From Acanthamoeba castellanii str. Neff (taxonomy: Eukaryota > Discosea > Longamoebia > Acanthamoebidae), in contig NW_004457654.1 of assembly GCF_000313135.1 (NCBI RefSeq), positions 1,254,730 to 1,318,729 on the forward strand: DNA of 64,000 nt. The letters are read 5' to 3'. Below, piece by piece: positions 34,670 to 49,848 of the stretch. Numbering within the stretch: position 1 is the first letter of the stretch; each line of letters opens with the position of its first letter. The translations under genes and the position numbers were made by a program. The notes beneath the pieces are model-generated. The model made no database searches. It saw nothing but the letters and a program-made list of their open reading frames with translations, and was not told the origin of the DNA.

Positions 34670-37002
34670 TCAGCAGTCCTTTACCTCACCTTCCGCGCCC
34701 TTTCGTGGCCAATCGCCAGGCGCATCTACGCGCGGAGAGGTGAGCCGTGAGTGTCAACGTGTTGGGTGGATGGATGGAGGCGACGGCGCGTACATGTACA
34801 TTCGCCCTTGTCGCTGAGGTGGTGTTTGAAGACGGGCAACTCTCGCTCGCCGCTGCCGACGCTATAGTTGCGGGCAAACATGCAGAAGAAGATGAGCATC
34901 AGGCAGAGACCGCTGTACAATCCGGGTCCTTCCGCTCCACTGTGTACACGGAGAGAAAAGAGAGATCAGCACACACACAAGACGAAGAATGAATGCACCC
35001 ATTCTATGCCATATTAAGGGGCCTACCCATGTTTGAGGAGCAGTCCGCCCAGGCTCGGGCTAACTGCCGAGCACAGGCTCTGCACAGAGCCCAAGAGGCC
35101 GATCACGCCTCCCAAGTCGGCTTTGGGCACTTTCTACATGTGACCCGTCATCGTCATAGTTGTTGATGATGAAGCGTCAGCGATTTGGACTGCAAGCTGG
35201 GGTGTGGCACGAGGCGAGTGTACCTTCGTAACGGTGCTGAGAATGCACGTGGAGAGCACGCCATTGCAGACCACGAGAGGGATCAGTGCGACGGCCAGCA
35301 TGGGCAGGTTGAAGGCCAGCGCGCAGGCACACAGGGAGACGCCGAGACCAAACGACGCGAGCTGTACAAGTCTCCCCTCGCTGAATCGCTTGGTGAGGTA
35401 CCCCACTGCCGATCCCTGCGTGTTGCACTTGCCACGGTGAGAAAAGAAAGGGGGAGAGTGAGGGGCCTGATGAGGACTCGAGGCTGTACTGACCTGCACA
35501 AAGACCGAGAGAAGGCCCATGTAGGAGAGGAGGAAGCCGTTGGCCCTGGCATCGAGGTCGAATCGCACTTGGCTGATCATGGGGAACGTGACTCGGTAGG
35601 TGGTGAAGGCCTGATCACGATGAACGTCAGCAGCAGCCACCAGCAGCACAGGCCTCGGTGAATGGTGTACGCACCAGTGTGGCTGCGAAGCTGGTGGCGA
35701 TGAGGAAGAGAACTGAAGTGTCCTTGAACACGCACAGCACCCAGTTGAGGTAGGCTCTGATGTCCCACTGTTGCCGGGCCTTCGCTTGCGCAGGTAGGAC
35801 GACCTCGTCCTCGCTTTGGCTCTCCTTGGCCTTTTCCACGTCGATCTCCCCCTCCAAGCCCTCGTCGCCGCTCTCCCTCTCCTTCTCTTCGTCGAGCATA
35901 ATCGTCGAACCGTCGGGGAGGAACAGATAGGCGAACACGGAATCGAACACAAACATAGCCGACGCCACAAGGGCCGGCAACGTGTAGCTGACCTCGCTCA
36001 GCACTCCTGCCATATGGCCCCAGAAGACATATGCGAGTGTGAGTCAACTCTCAAGCGACAGATGGACTGAGAAAGCAAAGCAAATCAAACCTCCCAAGGC
36101 CGGCCCGATGATGAATCCCACGCCCACCGCCACACCCAGGAAGCTGCCGAGAAAGAAGGAGAAAGGCGGTTAGCGTTAAGCTCCTGCTGGGTCTCGAGAG
36201 AGAGAGAGAGTGTGTGTGTGTGACAATGTCTTACCCAAGATACTTGGCTCGCGAGGTGGAGTCGGTCACGTCGGAGACATAGGCGTAGCTGATGGACATC
36301 GTCTGCTTGAGAACGCCCACGGGGATGCGGCTGAGGAAGAGCATCGCGAGCGATCCCGCCATGCCCATCATCGCGTAGCTCACCACCGAGGCCAAGAACG
36401 ATACGATGAGCGTGTTGACTCGGCCATACCTGTCGCTTAGGCTGCCCACTAAAGCGCAGCACCACACAAGGTGAGTCAGTCGAGCTGCCCTCTGCAGAAC
36501 GCGCCACAGTGGTTGCTATGGCGGTGACGGAGCTCGAACGAGCGGCTCGAGGAGGCGAAGGGCGAGGTGGGCACGTACTTAGTGGGCTGCCGATGAGCTG
36601 GGAGATGCCGTAGATGGATCCCAAGTAGCCGTACGTCACGGCGTCGGCACCGAGGTTGGAGGCGTAGTAGGGAAGTAGTGGAATGACCAGGCCCACGGCG
36701 AGCATGTCGACGAACACCAGCACCCATAGCCGCTCCAAGGGGCCGAACTGGAAGGTGGTGCTGGAGTTGAACAGGCGGTATTGATACCTCTCCATGTTAC
36801 GCATCTTGACCTTTATGCGGTCCGAGTAGCGCCTCGGATGCCGAAAGTTGTGATTATCGAATGTCGAGAGGTGATGTTGTAGTGGCCGATTTTGAAGATT
36901 TGCTGCTGTATAGTGCTTGCCACCCACGTCCTCCACCACTTCCTCCTCGTGGTCAGCAGTGTCTCTCGTGTGCACGAAGTAGGAAGTCACAACCTCGACC
37001 AT
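34670..37002 (-). CDS. Major facilitator superfamily transporter (MFSD9/10 or drug:H+ antiporter type)
   Basis: Secondary transporter with twelve expected membrane helices. A hydrophilic N-terminus of about 85 residues (with DHEEEVVEDVGG) precedes TM1, LWVLVFVDMLAVGLVIPLLP. The MFS motif A is GSLSDRYGRVN after TM2. Further helices include IVSFLASVVSYAMMGMAGSL, LPALVASAMFVFDSVFAYLF, GLGVSLCACALAFNLPMLAV and the C-terminal LYSGLCLMLIFFCMFARN. The central loop is long and acidic (EEKERESGDEGLEGEIDVEK). DRYGR, GVGFIIGPALGG (motif C-like) and LSRIPVG match tetracycline-resistance-like/MFSD9-MFSD10 proteins. The last exon is short (YAPGDWPRKGAEGEVKDC, stop 34670-34672), and an alternative frame would stop at 34681. 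The substrate is not predictable. Confidence 0.82.
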
Positions 37003-37481
37003 CCTCTCTTATGATTTTGATTTTATAATTCAGGCCAACTGGCCAACTCGGGAAATTTGGCGGGAGATGACGAGTGTGACACCGACAATCCTGAAGGTCC
37101 TGCAGGAGAGTGTCCAGGAGGGCCATCGGTGCGCGACACCGACGTACCGGGCGAAGGGCTACAGAAGAAGCGTGAGTGAGGTCAACAGAGCCTGGTGGGC
37201 GGGAGTGCAGGTTGCAAACAACTCGCTCACTTTTCTGCATCCGGTGAAGCATGACGCATCCCAAAGGTGTGCGACAAAAGAGGTTCGTGATCTGTTGCTT
37301 GTGCGACGATCATCTTGGGACCAGAGTTGAGTCGTCCAGAGGTGCTGGCAGCTCATCAGAAAAGTCAGCCATTGCCAGGACCGAGCCCTACTTCGCAACT
37401 TCTGCATTCTCTTTTTCTTCGAACTGGGCCAAAAAGAAGAAGCAAGGAAATCAACACTACAAACGATCAGCGTAACCCAAA
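37003..37481. promoter_or_regulatory. Divergent intergenic region upstream of the MFS gene and ISD11
   Basis: About 480 bases with only small unassignable frames on either strand. Promoters and 5' untranslated sequence of both genes are expected here. No element was recognised. Confidence 0.45.
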
Positions 37482-37733
37482 ATGGCATCTCGTCCGCAAG
37501 CTCTGCGCGTGTACCGCCAATTGATGAGGAATGGAAGGCAGTATAACGACTACAACATGCGGGAATACATTCAGCGGAGGGTGCGCGATGAATTCAAGGC
37601 CAATAAGACCATGAGCGATGCGGAGCAGATCGACAAGTGCCTCGACAAGGCCCGGCACGAGCTTGAGGTGGTGAAGCGCCAGGCTATCATTAGCCGGCTG
37701 TACAACCATGGCAAGCTCATCATCGAAGTGTAG
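37482..37733 (+). CDS. LYRM4: ISD11/LYRM4, iron-sulfur cluster assembly factor
   Basis: Small LYR-family protein that stabilises the mitochondrial cysteine desulfurase NFS1 and, with acyl carrier protein, supports Fe-S cluster assembly. The 83 residues are read from a single exon. The motif region is ALRVYRQLMRNGRQYNDYNM, so the canonical L-Y-R is V-Y-R here. REYIQRRVRDEFKANK matches the Y-x3-RRIRDxFRxNK segment of ISD11, and the end SRLYNHGKLIIEV matches the family's LYSxDKLIIE. Length is typical (human about 91). The start at 37482 gives MASRPQALRVY, with no upstream in-frame extension needed. Confidence 0.9.
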   Translation: MASRPQALRVYRQLMRNGRQYNDYNMREYIQRRVRDEFKANKTMSDAEQIDKCLDKARHELEVVKRQAIISRLYNHGKLIIEV

Positions 37734-38017
37734 CGTGCACGACCAAGGTCTTTTTCTGGTCCATCTCTGTTTTCTTGCTCATTGATCCAATCTAATGTAA
37801 TCTTGCCCATGCGCAGTTGTGCAACTAAGGTGCCTATATTTCACGAGGTAAGAGGCGAGTACCAGTAATGGACAATCTGTTCATTTACAAGTTGCATTGT
37901 ACAAATCGCAGAAATAAATACATTGAGGATGAAAGATGGGATCTGCGCACTTCCCGCCAAGCCCTCGCGCTAGCGCCACCTCGATTGGCTTGATGATCGT
38001 TCTCACAACGCGAGCGC
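37734..38017. other. Convergent 3' intergenic region
   Basis: About 280 bases between the ISD11 stop and the stop of the four-segment membrane protein. No gene was recognised. Confidence 0.45.
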
Positions 38018-38467
38018 TCACTCGTCTGCCAGCTTCGCTCGAAGACGATCGCCGAACCAGATCCATGTTCCCCACCAGGAGAGCACGAACGTGAGGATGA
38101 GGACGACGAGATTGGCTGAGAAGCAGAGGACCACGTTGGTGGCAAAGAAGGGCAGGCCGAAGAGGAGCGTCATCAACCCGACAGTTTCCGATTTTATCTT
38201 CGAAGGCGACGATTCCTGTTTCGAGCTGGATGGATCAAGATGGCTCTTGCTGAGCTGGTTGATGCCCATCAGCATGAAGGGGCTTGTCACGATGAGAAGC
38301 GCAAGCGCGCTGAACAATCGTCCATTGCCCGCCAATTCCTCTTCGTACGTGTAGGTCGAGTAGTCCTGCCCCTCCTCCACGTTCTTGAAGTGGAACAGGA
38401 TCGTCATCGTTGTGAGTGTCGACAGGACCATGATGATCAGCAATGCCAGCGTCACCAGCAGCCTCAT
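38018..38467 (-). CDS. Small four-segment membrane protein, unknown function
   Basis: A single exon of 149 codons. Hydrophobic segments lie at about residues 3-26 (LLVTLALLIIMVLSTLTTMT), 51-68 (LFSALALLIVTSPFMLMG), 95-117 (VGLMTLLFGLPFFATNVVLC) and 119-137 (NLVVLILTFVLSWWGTWIWF). Between the first two is an acidic loop with EEGQDYSTYTYEEE. Between segments 2 and 3 is a Ser/Lys-rich loop. The C-terminus is charged (GDRLRAKLADE). I do not recognise the family. The first segment could act as a signal peptide, leaving three helices. Conservation cannot be judged from the window, but the uninterrupted frame and sharp hydrophobic pattern support a real gene. Confidence 0.65.
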   Translation of the reverse strand: MRLLVTLALLIIMVLSTLTTMTILFHFKNVEEGQDYSTYTYEEELAGNGRLFSALALLIVTSPFMLMGINQLSKSHLDPSSSKQESSPSKIKSETVGLMTLLFGLPFFATNVVLCFSANLVVLILTFVLSWWGTWIWFGDRLRAKLADE

Positions 38468-38583
38468 CTCAGCTGCTGTTTGTCCTTCTCTTTCGCTCTT
38501 TGTTTTCTGTCTTGTTTTTATTTTTGAATTTTCTTTTCCTTTTTATTTCCCGGTTGCTCTTTCTTGACTCTGCTTGTGGACGC

Positions 38584-41183
38584 TCAGCTGAGGGCGAAGC
38601 TCTCGAAGAGTTCGATGAACCGCTCCTCCATGAGGAGCGGATCGCCGGCGAGCGTCGTGTAAATACCCGGAGAGAGCTTCTCCGCCACACCCAGGATCAC
38701 CAGGAAATCGGCGTCGGCGCTCAGCTTCAGGTCCTGCCGGATCCGCTGAATCGTTTCCAATTCGAGCACAGTCGCGTTCAACCGCTTACTACACACAACC
38801 ATGTGTTGATGAAAGTGTCAGAAATGAAGACGAAGCAAAGCCAGAACAAACCGAAGCGAGAGGAACGCACGTTTCAGCTTCGGCATACTTGATGAGGGTG
38901 ACGGCTCGGCGCGAGATCACACGGATCCACTGCACGATGTAGCCTTCCCGCAGGGCCGGAGGAAGCTTGAACGCCTCGAGCAGCATCTGGTCGACGCAGG
39001 GCGCGGCCTCCTTGAGCTGGCTGAAGAGGTTGGGTAGCGACGACGAGGAAGAGGACGACGAAGACGAGGACGACGATTGCTGTCTTATGGGGATGATTCT
39101 TCGTCGCCCGTCTTCGCCGCCGCTCCTGGTCTCTGCGCCTAGCCGTTCGATCTCGCCGCTCATGTACTCCCTTCGCATATGGATATACTATGGTATGTCA
39201 CGTAACACGCAGCCACGTCGATCATTTAGAGGACGCGGCGGAGTAGAGAACGCCGCAATGCGGCGCGAAGCGAGCGCGCGATCGTACCTCATGGTACACT
39301 CGAGTGTGCTTTACGGTTTGCCGATCGACGTCGATTAATGTTGTGGGGAGCATGGAGAGAATGACGTCTTCCCGGAGAATGCTGGTTCGCTGTAGCGGCG
39401 TGGTGGTGTACATGTCATGCCAACGAACGGAGGTGAGACACCGAACAAGTAAAGGAAAGGAAAGAACAGGGAAAAAAAGGAAGAGAGGTCGCGAACCCTG
39501 GTGATTCCCTGCAAGATGAGATCCGGAATGTAGGCGGCGCCGTCCGCCGCTCGTCGCGAACGTTTCTTTTCGTTTGAAGTCAAGAAGAGAGAAAGAGAAT
39601 CTACAAACTGTGGCGCGTGCGTGTAACTGTCGTCAGTCTCATTGATCCACTCTCCAAGAAGTAGAAAAGAAAGAAAGGAAGAAAGAAAGAACGTACAGTG
39701 TTGACAGAATCTTCGTCGCTTCCGATAACCACCGTGGATCCGTGTGTCTGGAGGTGTGATGTGATCGCCCTTGAATTGGAGCACACGAACGCATCATGAA
39801 TGGTGAGTAGAGAACGACGACAACATCAACGCACGCACGGTGATGGCGGGGGGGGAGCGCACCTCGCCAGGAATTCGTATTTATAGGTGTTTTCTTGTGT
39901 ACAAAAAATGGTGGTGGACTTGACGGGTGGCAGAGAAGAACCATAGAGAGCTTCCATCTGCCGTACGAAGGTGGGCAGGAACTTGCCGAATCGTTCCAGA
40001 GCAGTGGCTCGCTGCGGCTGCATGGCAGAGTTAGCACTGTTTTGTGTGTGTGTGTCGTGTGTGTGTCGTGTGTCGTGTGTGTGTCGCGCGCGTGTGTGTG
40101 TGTGATAGGTGAGAGTTACCCAGAGGAGAACGGTCTTGAGTTTGTTGACCAGACGCAGCATGTGCTCTTGCACGACCTGATGAAGAACGAGATATCGCTC
40201 CAGGTGCTTCTTCCGGAAGATGAGTGAAAGCGAGAATCGGGTGGGGCTGTTTCTGTTGGGGGCTGTGAAGATGAGCGCGAGCACGACATAACCGATGCCC
40301 GTGAAGACGTGAAACTTGGTCTCCACATTCGAGTCCAAGGGCAGGTCATCATCTGCAACACACGACACACGACACACGACACGTGCGATTGAGCCTCTAC
40401 CACCTTCATCTCTTTCATCTGCTGGCACTAACGCATACCTATCTCGCCCGATAGTGAGTGACGTGCGGCCGACAACCGGGTGTCCTCGTCGATTTCCTCT
40501 ATGCCGTACCAAATCTATAACACAAGCCACACACATACACACACGACGAGAGGAGCAAACTCAGTATGAAGAGGCCGAAGAGGTGTCATCGTGTGGCGGT
40601 ACGATCACGCCGGCACGCAATTACAGCCTTCGCAGCAACACCGCAAATAGGCAAATAACAATGCGAAAACAGAGAGTCTGTGGAGAGCGCACCTGGTCGA
40701 CTCGCGGGCCGAAGATGTTGTCCCACAGGGCCAGCTGCAGGGCGCTTATCCACGTCGTGTTGTCCAGCTTGGCCGCTAACATCTTTTGCTTTGCCATGCT
40801 GTCCATCCCTGTCGGTAATGCAAATGCAATAAATGATTATTATTATCGCAAGCCAAGATTGAATGAATTAAATGCAATTGCGGAAAATGAGAATTATAAA
40901 GAATAAAAATGATCGACTGCGAACCTCGCTTGAGATTGGATTGCGAATCGCTTTTCTGTTCCTCATTGTCGCCTCCCCACAGGATTTTCCACAAGGGGAC
41001 GTTCCAGCCCTCCTGCTGCGAATCGCCCCCATCACGACCCTTCTTCGATGTAGAACCGCTACGCGAGGGCACAGCAGGAGAGGAGGTGTTGGAGAACGAG
41101 CCGAAGCTGCCCGAACGCGATGTGGAGGAGAGAGCATAAGGGGGCGGTGGCGGTGGCGGCTTGCCTTCGCTGTCCATCATCAT
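38584..41183 (-). CDS. C9orf72: C9orf72 orthologue (longin/DENN protein)
   Basis: C9orf72 is a DENN-family protein that acts with SMCR8 (and WDR41 in animals) as a GTPase-activating complex in autophagy and lysosome control. Landmarks in order: longin start ALQLALWDNIFGPRVDQIW (human: AYWDNILGPRVRHIW); LIFRKKHLERYLVLHQVV; AITSHLQTHGSTVVIGSDED (human: AISSHLQTCGCSVVVGSSAE); SLFLTSNEKKRSRRA; LPTTLIDVDRQTVKHT (human: YPTTHIDVDVNTVKQ) with RREYMSGEIERLG; then YIVQWIRVISRRAVTLIKYA (human: LVLHRKALTLIKYI); and LKLSADADFLVILGVAEKLS. An N-terminal extension of about 85 residues is Pro/Ser-rich (EGKPPPPPPPYALSSTSRSG), and a poly-Ser insert sits before SLPNLFSQLKEAA. TGA is at 38584-38586. The start is the first Met of an open exon (41183). 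Confidence 0.9.
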
Positions 41184-41448
41184 TTGATTTGATCTCTTGT
41201 TCTAGCTTCAGCCCAATTTCTGTTGGATTCTAATTCCTCTTGGCTAGCGCTGGCGACGTGCGATCCAACTGATCCAATGTGTTGGCCTGTGGTGGGTGGC
41301 CCGAAATTGGTAAAATAAAAAAACTGCACAAAATTCCTATTCGCTCCCAAGAAGAGCAGGGAGCAACCACACAACACACACGAAGCAAGGAACTGAGTTG
41401 ATGTGTCCGGCGGCATCTCTATTGTATCTCTATTACTTAACACAAGGC
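41184..41448. other. Intergenic region between two co-directional genes
   Basis: About 265 bases between the stop of the hydrolase-like gene and the start of the C9orf72 gene, both on the minus strand. It should contain a 3' end and a promoter. No further gene was recognised. Confidence 0.4.
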
Positions 41449-45852
<4,404 letters not shown>

Positions 45853-46033
45853 GGCAGGGAACAACAAAACTACAAAACCCTAATTATTTGTAAAATCCGT
45901 GCACTTGGCCTGAAATTTCGCCATTAATTCAAAATATGCGAATAATGTGTCGGAGTGGCGGAGAAATAACAAAACAACTGCTTCATTTTTTTGTAGGGTC
46001 GCACACAATCGAACAACAAGAAGTCTGAAACGA
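45853..46033. other. Short intergenic region between MetRS and Aha1
   Basis: About 180 A/T-richer bases between two co-directional genes. It must contain the 3' end of one and the promoter of the other. Confidence 0.4.
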
Positions 46034-47644
46034 TGGCCAAGGTAGGAGAGACCGACCCGAGGTGGATTGTGGCCGAGCGGGCTGATGGCACGAACGTCAA
46101 CAACTGGCACTGGTGCGCGAACAGCAGAAAATTTGATCCAAATTTTCCATCTGCTCGGGGCGCATATCTGAATGTGCATGAATTTTGCTCTACCTCACAG
46201 GACCGAAAAGAACTGCATGCCGTGGGCGAAGGAGCGCATGCCAGAGCTCTTCGAGGGTGCCAAGATCATTGAAAATGGAGAGGACCTGATTAAGATTACC
46301 AAGGTTGACACGATGAACGGCGAATGCCACATTAACACTCGCAAGGGCAAGATTTTCCACTTCTTCGAGTTCGAGATCAAGCTCAAGTGGAGCGGTAAGC
46401 ACACCCACACTCGTGCCACTCTGATTTCCATTGTCAAAATCTTCCGTTCATCTCAACGTTATGGTTCGGCTTCCGCCAAACCAGGCACCATCAAGGGCGA
46501 CAAGGTGGAGGGCAACTTTGACATGCCTGAGATTTCGTTCGAGAACGACATGGACGAGCACGAGGTACAGCCACAACCTGCTCTCTTTGAGCTTTGCGAG
46601 TGCCATTTTGATTGATTATTATTGTTATTTATTAATTTATTGTTTTAATTCGTTAGATCAGGGTGAACGTCACCAAGGCGGCCGATAAGCACACCATCAG
46701 GCAGCTGGTGGCCAACCAGGGCATCCCCAAGGTCAGGAAGCTGCTGGAGACCCTCATCGAGGAGTTCAGGGGTGCGCTTGACCTTTCAGACCAGGGGTGC
46801 CATCTCTTTTTGATTTCTTTGATTGATTTTTTTGCTGTGTGCAGGCATGCGTGGGTACCTGCAGGAGGTGAAGGAGGTCAAGCCTTTGACCCAGACCACC
46901 GCCGACTCGCCCAAGCCCGCCCCCGCTCCCAGCCACGCTGTACGTAGCGGCTAGTCTCGTTTTTCTCTACTTCTTCATCTTCTGCGATTGCTGACGCTAC
47001 GTTTTCTGCTATGATGGCCAGGCCACTACTTCCACCCCCTCGTCGTCGACCACCACGGCCTCGTCCTCTTCGGCGAGTGGTGCCAAGACCACCAAGGTGG
47101 AGTTTAACGACAAGTTTGGCGCGCGGCCGAGCGACATCTACGAGGCCCTGATGGACCCGCGGCGAGTCGAGGCCTACACGCAGAGCAGCGCCCAGATGGA
47201 GACCAAGGAGGGCGGCAAGTTCGCCCTCTTTGGCGGCAACGTCACCGGCGAGTTTGTCCAGCTCGTCCCCAACGAGAGGATCGTCCAGAAGTGGAGAACC
47301 AGCACTTGGCCCGAGGGTACGCCCCAACCACGAACGCACACACCGCACACGCACACGCTCCACCGCACGCGCACACACGCACCGGTGGTGGTGCGTGGTG
47401 GTGGGGGCTGGGCTGATTCGACAGCGACACCCCACTCACGTGGCCTAGTATGCCATCGTCTCTAGGCCACTATTCGACGGTGACGATCGAGCTGAGCGAG
47501 GGCAGGAAGGGCTGTGACATGAAACTGACGCAGGTGGGCGTCCCCGAAGCTGAAGCAGAGCGCACTCAGCAGGCCTGGCGGGAGAACATCTTCGAACGCC
47601 TCAAGAGGATGTTCGGCTACGGCATGGGATATTCCCCGTTCTAA
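46034..47644 (+). CDS. AHSA1: Aha1, activator of Hsp90 ATPase
   Basis: Co-chaperone that binds the middle domain of Hsp90 and stimulates its ATPase. Exon 1 reads MAKVGETDPRWIVAERADGT followed by NVNNWHW, the family's N-terminal signature. The following exons give TEKNCMPWAKERMPELFEGA, INTRKGKIFHFFEFEIKLKW and RVNVTKAADKHTIRQLVANQ (N-terminal domain). A Ser/Thr/Pro linker (ATTSTPSSSTTTASSSSASG) joins the C-terminal AHSA1 domain: DIYEALMDPRRVEAYTQS, GGKFALFGGNVTGEFVQLVP, WRTSTWPEG, then the end WRENIFERLKRMFGYGMGYS with TAA at 47642-47644. Domain order and approximate length are typical. Confidence 0.93.
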
Positions 47645-47791
47645 CGTTCCACCCCCCACTCACATAACATCATCATCATCTTCATGTCGATGGTGACATG
47701 CCTGTCCATGCCTGTCAAGGAACCCAAAAATGCATTCGCTTCGTTTGTAGTTGTTGTGCGTCATCGTCATCATCATCGTCATGTGTTCTTT
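47645..47791. other. Convergent 3' intergenic region
   Basis: About 150 bases between the Aha1 stop and the aminotransferase stop, with short CAT-rich microsatellite tracts (ATCATCATC). No gene is visible. Confidence 0.4.
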
Positions 47792-49574
47792 TTACATGGC
47801 CTTGGCGCTGTCCTTGAAGGCCTGGTCGAGCACCTCGAGCGAGAAGTCGATGTCGTGCTTGGTGATGCACATGGGGGGCTTGATGCGGAAGACGTTGCCG
47901 TAGAGGCCGCCCTTGCCGATGAGGAGGCCCATGTCCTTGGCCCGCTCGAAGATGTCGGCCGTCTCGGCCGTGGCCGGCTCCTTGGTGGTCTGGTCCTTGA
48001 CCAGCTCCACGCCCAGCATGAGGCCCTTGCCCCGCACCTCGCCGATGATCGGGTACCGCCTCTTGAGCTCGTTCAGCCCGCGCGTGAAGTAGGCGCCGTG
48101 CGAGAGGGCCTTGTGCTGGATGCCCTCCTCGTCCACCACCTTGAGCACCGCGCGGCCCATGGCGCACGACACCGGGTTGCCGCCGTAGGTGTTGAAGTGC
48201 ACGCGCTGCTTGAGCGTCTCCGCAATCTCGGGCGTCGTCGCCACCGCCGCCAGCGGCGCACCATTTCCGATGCCCTTGGCCATCGTCACTGCACGCGTGT
48301 GTCATTTATCAGTCATGTGGCACACACCGCACACGTGTGCGATGTAGCGAGCGAGAGAGAGAGAGAGAGAGCGCGCGCGCGCGTACCAATATCGGGAATG
48401 ACGTTCTGGGTCTGGAAGCCCCAGTAGTGGGAGCCCAGGCGGGCGAAGCCGGTCTGCACCTCGTCGGCGATGCAGACGCCGCCGGCGCCGCGCACCGTCT
48501 TGTAGACCTCCTTGAGGTACCCGTCGGGCAGGACCACCGTGCCGCCCACGCCCTGGATCGTCTCCGAGATCCAACCCGCCACCCGACCTAACCGCCGCCG
48601 CCGCCACCATCAGCCACATGTAGGCGTGTGCGGTCGCGCGCGTGTCGTGTGCCGTGTGTGTGTGTGTGTGTGTGCGGTTGTGTGTGCGCACCAGAGGTGG
48701 AGGAGCGGATGATGTCGGCGACGTCGCTGGCGTACTTCTGGGCGACGTCGGGCTCGTCGGGGCCGTAGGGGCCGCGGTAGGTGTTGGGGCACACGGCGTG
48801 GTGGATGCCGAAGCCCTGGGGCTGGTTGTACTTCCACGTGTGGAGGGCGGTGAGGCCCATGGTGTTCATGCTCATGCCGTGGTAGCCGTTGCGGAGGGCC
48901 ACGAAGTCAAAGTTGCCGGTAGCGGCGCGGGCCATGAGCATGGCGAGGTCGTTGGCCTCGGAGCCCGAGTTGACAAAGTAGACGACGCTGAGCTGGGAGG
49001 GGAGGCGGTCGGCGAGCTCCTTGGCGAAGAGGGCGACTTCGGGGTTGTAGTAGATGGTGGTGGAGTGCTGGAGCTTCTTGAGCTGGGCGACGCCGGCCTC
49101 GGTGACGCGCGGGTGGCAGTGGCCCACGCTGACGGTGACGATGCCGCCGAAGAGATCGAGGTAGCGGCGGCCCTTCTCGTCCCACATGTACTGCATCTTG
49201 CCCTCGACGAGCATGATGGGATTCTTGTAGAAGGCGAAGATGGCCGACGGCATGTGCTGGGCGCGCAGGGCCTTGACCTCGTCGAAGCTGGGACCCGTGT
49301 AGGGCATGGGCTTGAAATCGGTCGGCGGCATCTCCAGCCGATTCGCCTTCGTGGTCAGCGCGGCCTGGGCCGATACATTGAGCCCTCTCGCGCTGCGCCC
49401 CATAAATCGAATGCAAATTTGTCAATCGAACGGCATCAACAGAGGTGCCTTAATTACTTTTGCATTCAAACAAAAACGTAAGAATGAATGAACAGTCTAC
49501 CTGAGCTGGGCAGACGTGGCAGTGAGGGAAGCCACGCGCTGGGGCTGGCAACGACGAACGGAGGCGCGCATCAT
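47792..49574 (-). CDS. AGXT2: AGXT2-like class III aminotransferase, mitochondrial
   Basis: PLP enzyme of the alanine-glyoxylate aminotransferase 2 group, which moves amino groups from alanine, beta-aminoisobutyrate and others to glyoxylate or pyruvate. Exon 1 (from ATG 49574) gives an Arg-rich presequence [20 protein letters not shown] and splices to [20 protein letters not shown]. Core: [98 protein letters not shown], then the PLP-Lys in [16 protein letters not shown], and [19 protein letters not shown]. The end is [12 protein letters not shown] with TAG at 47792. AGXT2 identity is favoured over GABA aminotransferase by [12 protein letters not shown] and [17 protein letters not shown]. Confidence 0.92.
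48348..48383. repeat. (GA)n-(CG)n microsatellite, intronic
   Basis: Alternating GA followed by alternating CG, just after the donor (minus strand) of an aminotransferase exon. The CG run can adopt alternative DNA structure. Confidence 0.85.
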
Positions 49575-49848
49575 GACCAAAGGCAAGAGTTTCGAGAATG
49601 CGCCGCTTCCACTATCCGGAGACCTTTCTCTTGCTTCCGTTACTCGAAGGTCCGGAATTGCAATGTCTTGGAGAAGAGAACGGTGACCACGCTGCTGTGT
49701 GCGGTGTGTGTCGTGTCGTGCCGTTGGTCGTGTCGTGTCGTGTCGTGTACCACATGCTGCAGTCATTTCAAAAGGTTGTTGGCCAATTGAGAAGTGAAGA
49801 AGAGAAGAGGGACAGAGAATGCCATAAGTCAAGGTGAGGGAGGAGAGG

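Noticed and set aside
37159..37488. Minus-strand frame of 109 codons upstream of ISD11
   Set aside because: It overlaps the ISD11 start antisense and shows no domain or membrane pattern that stands out.
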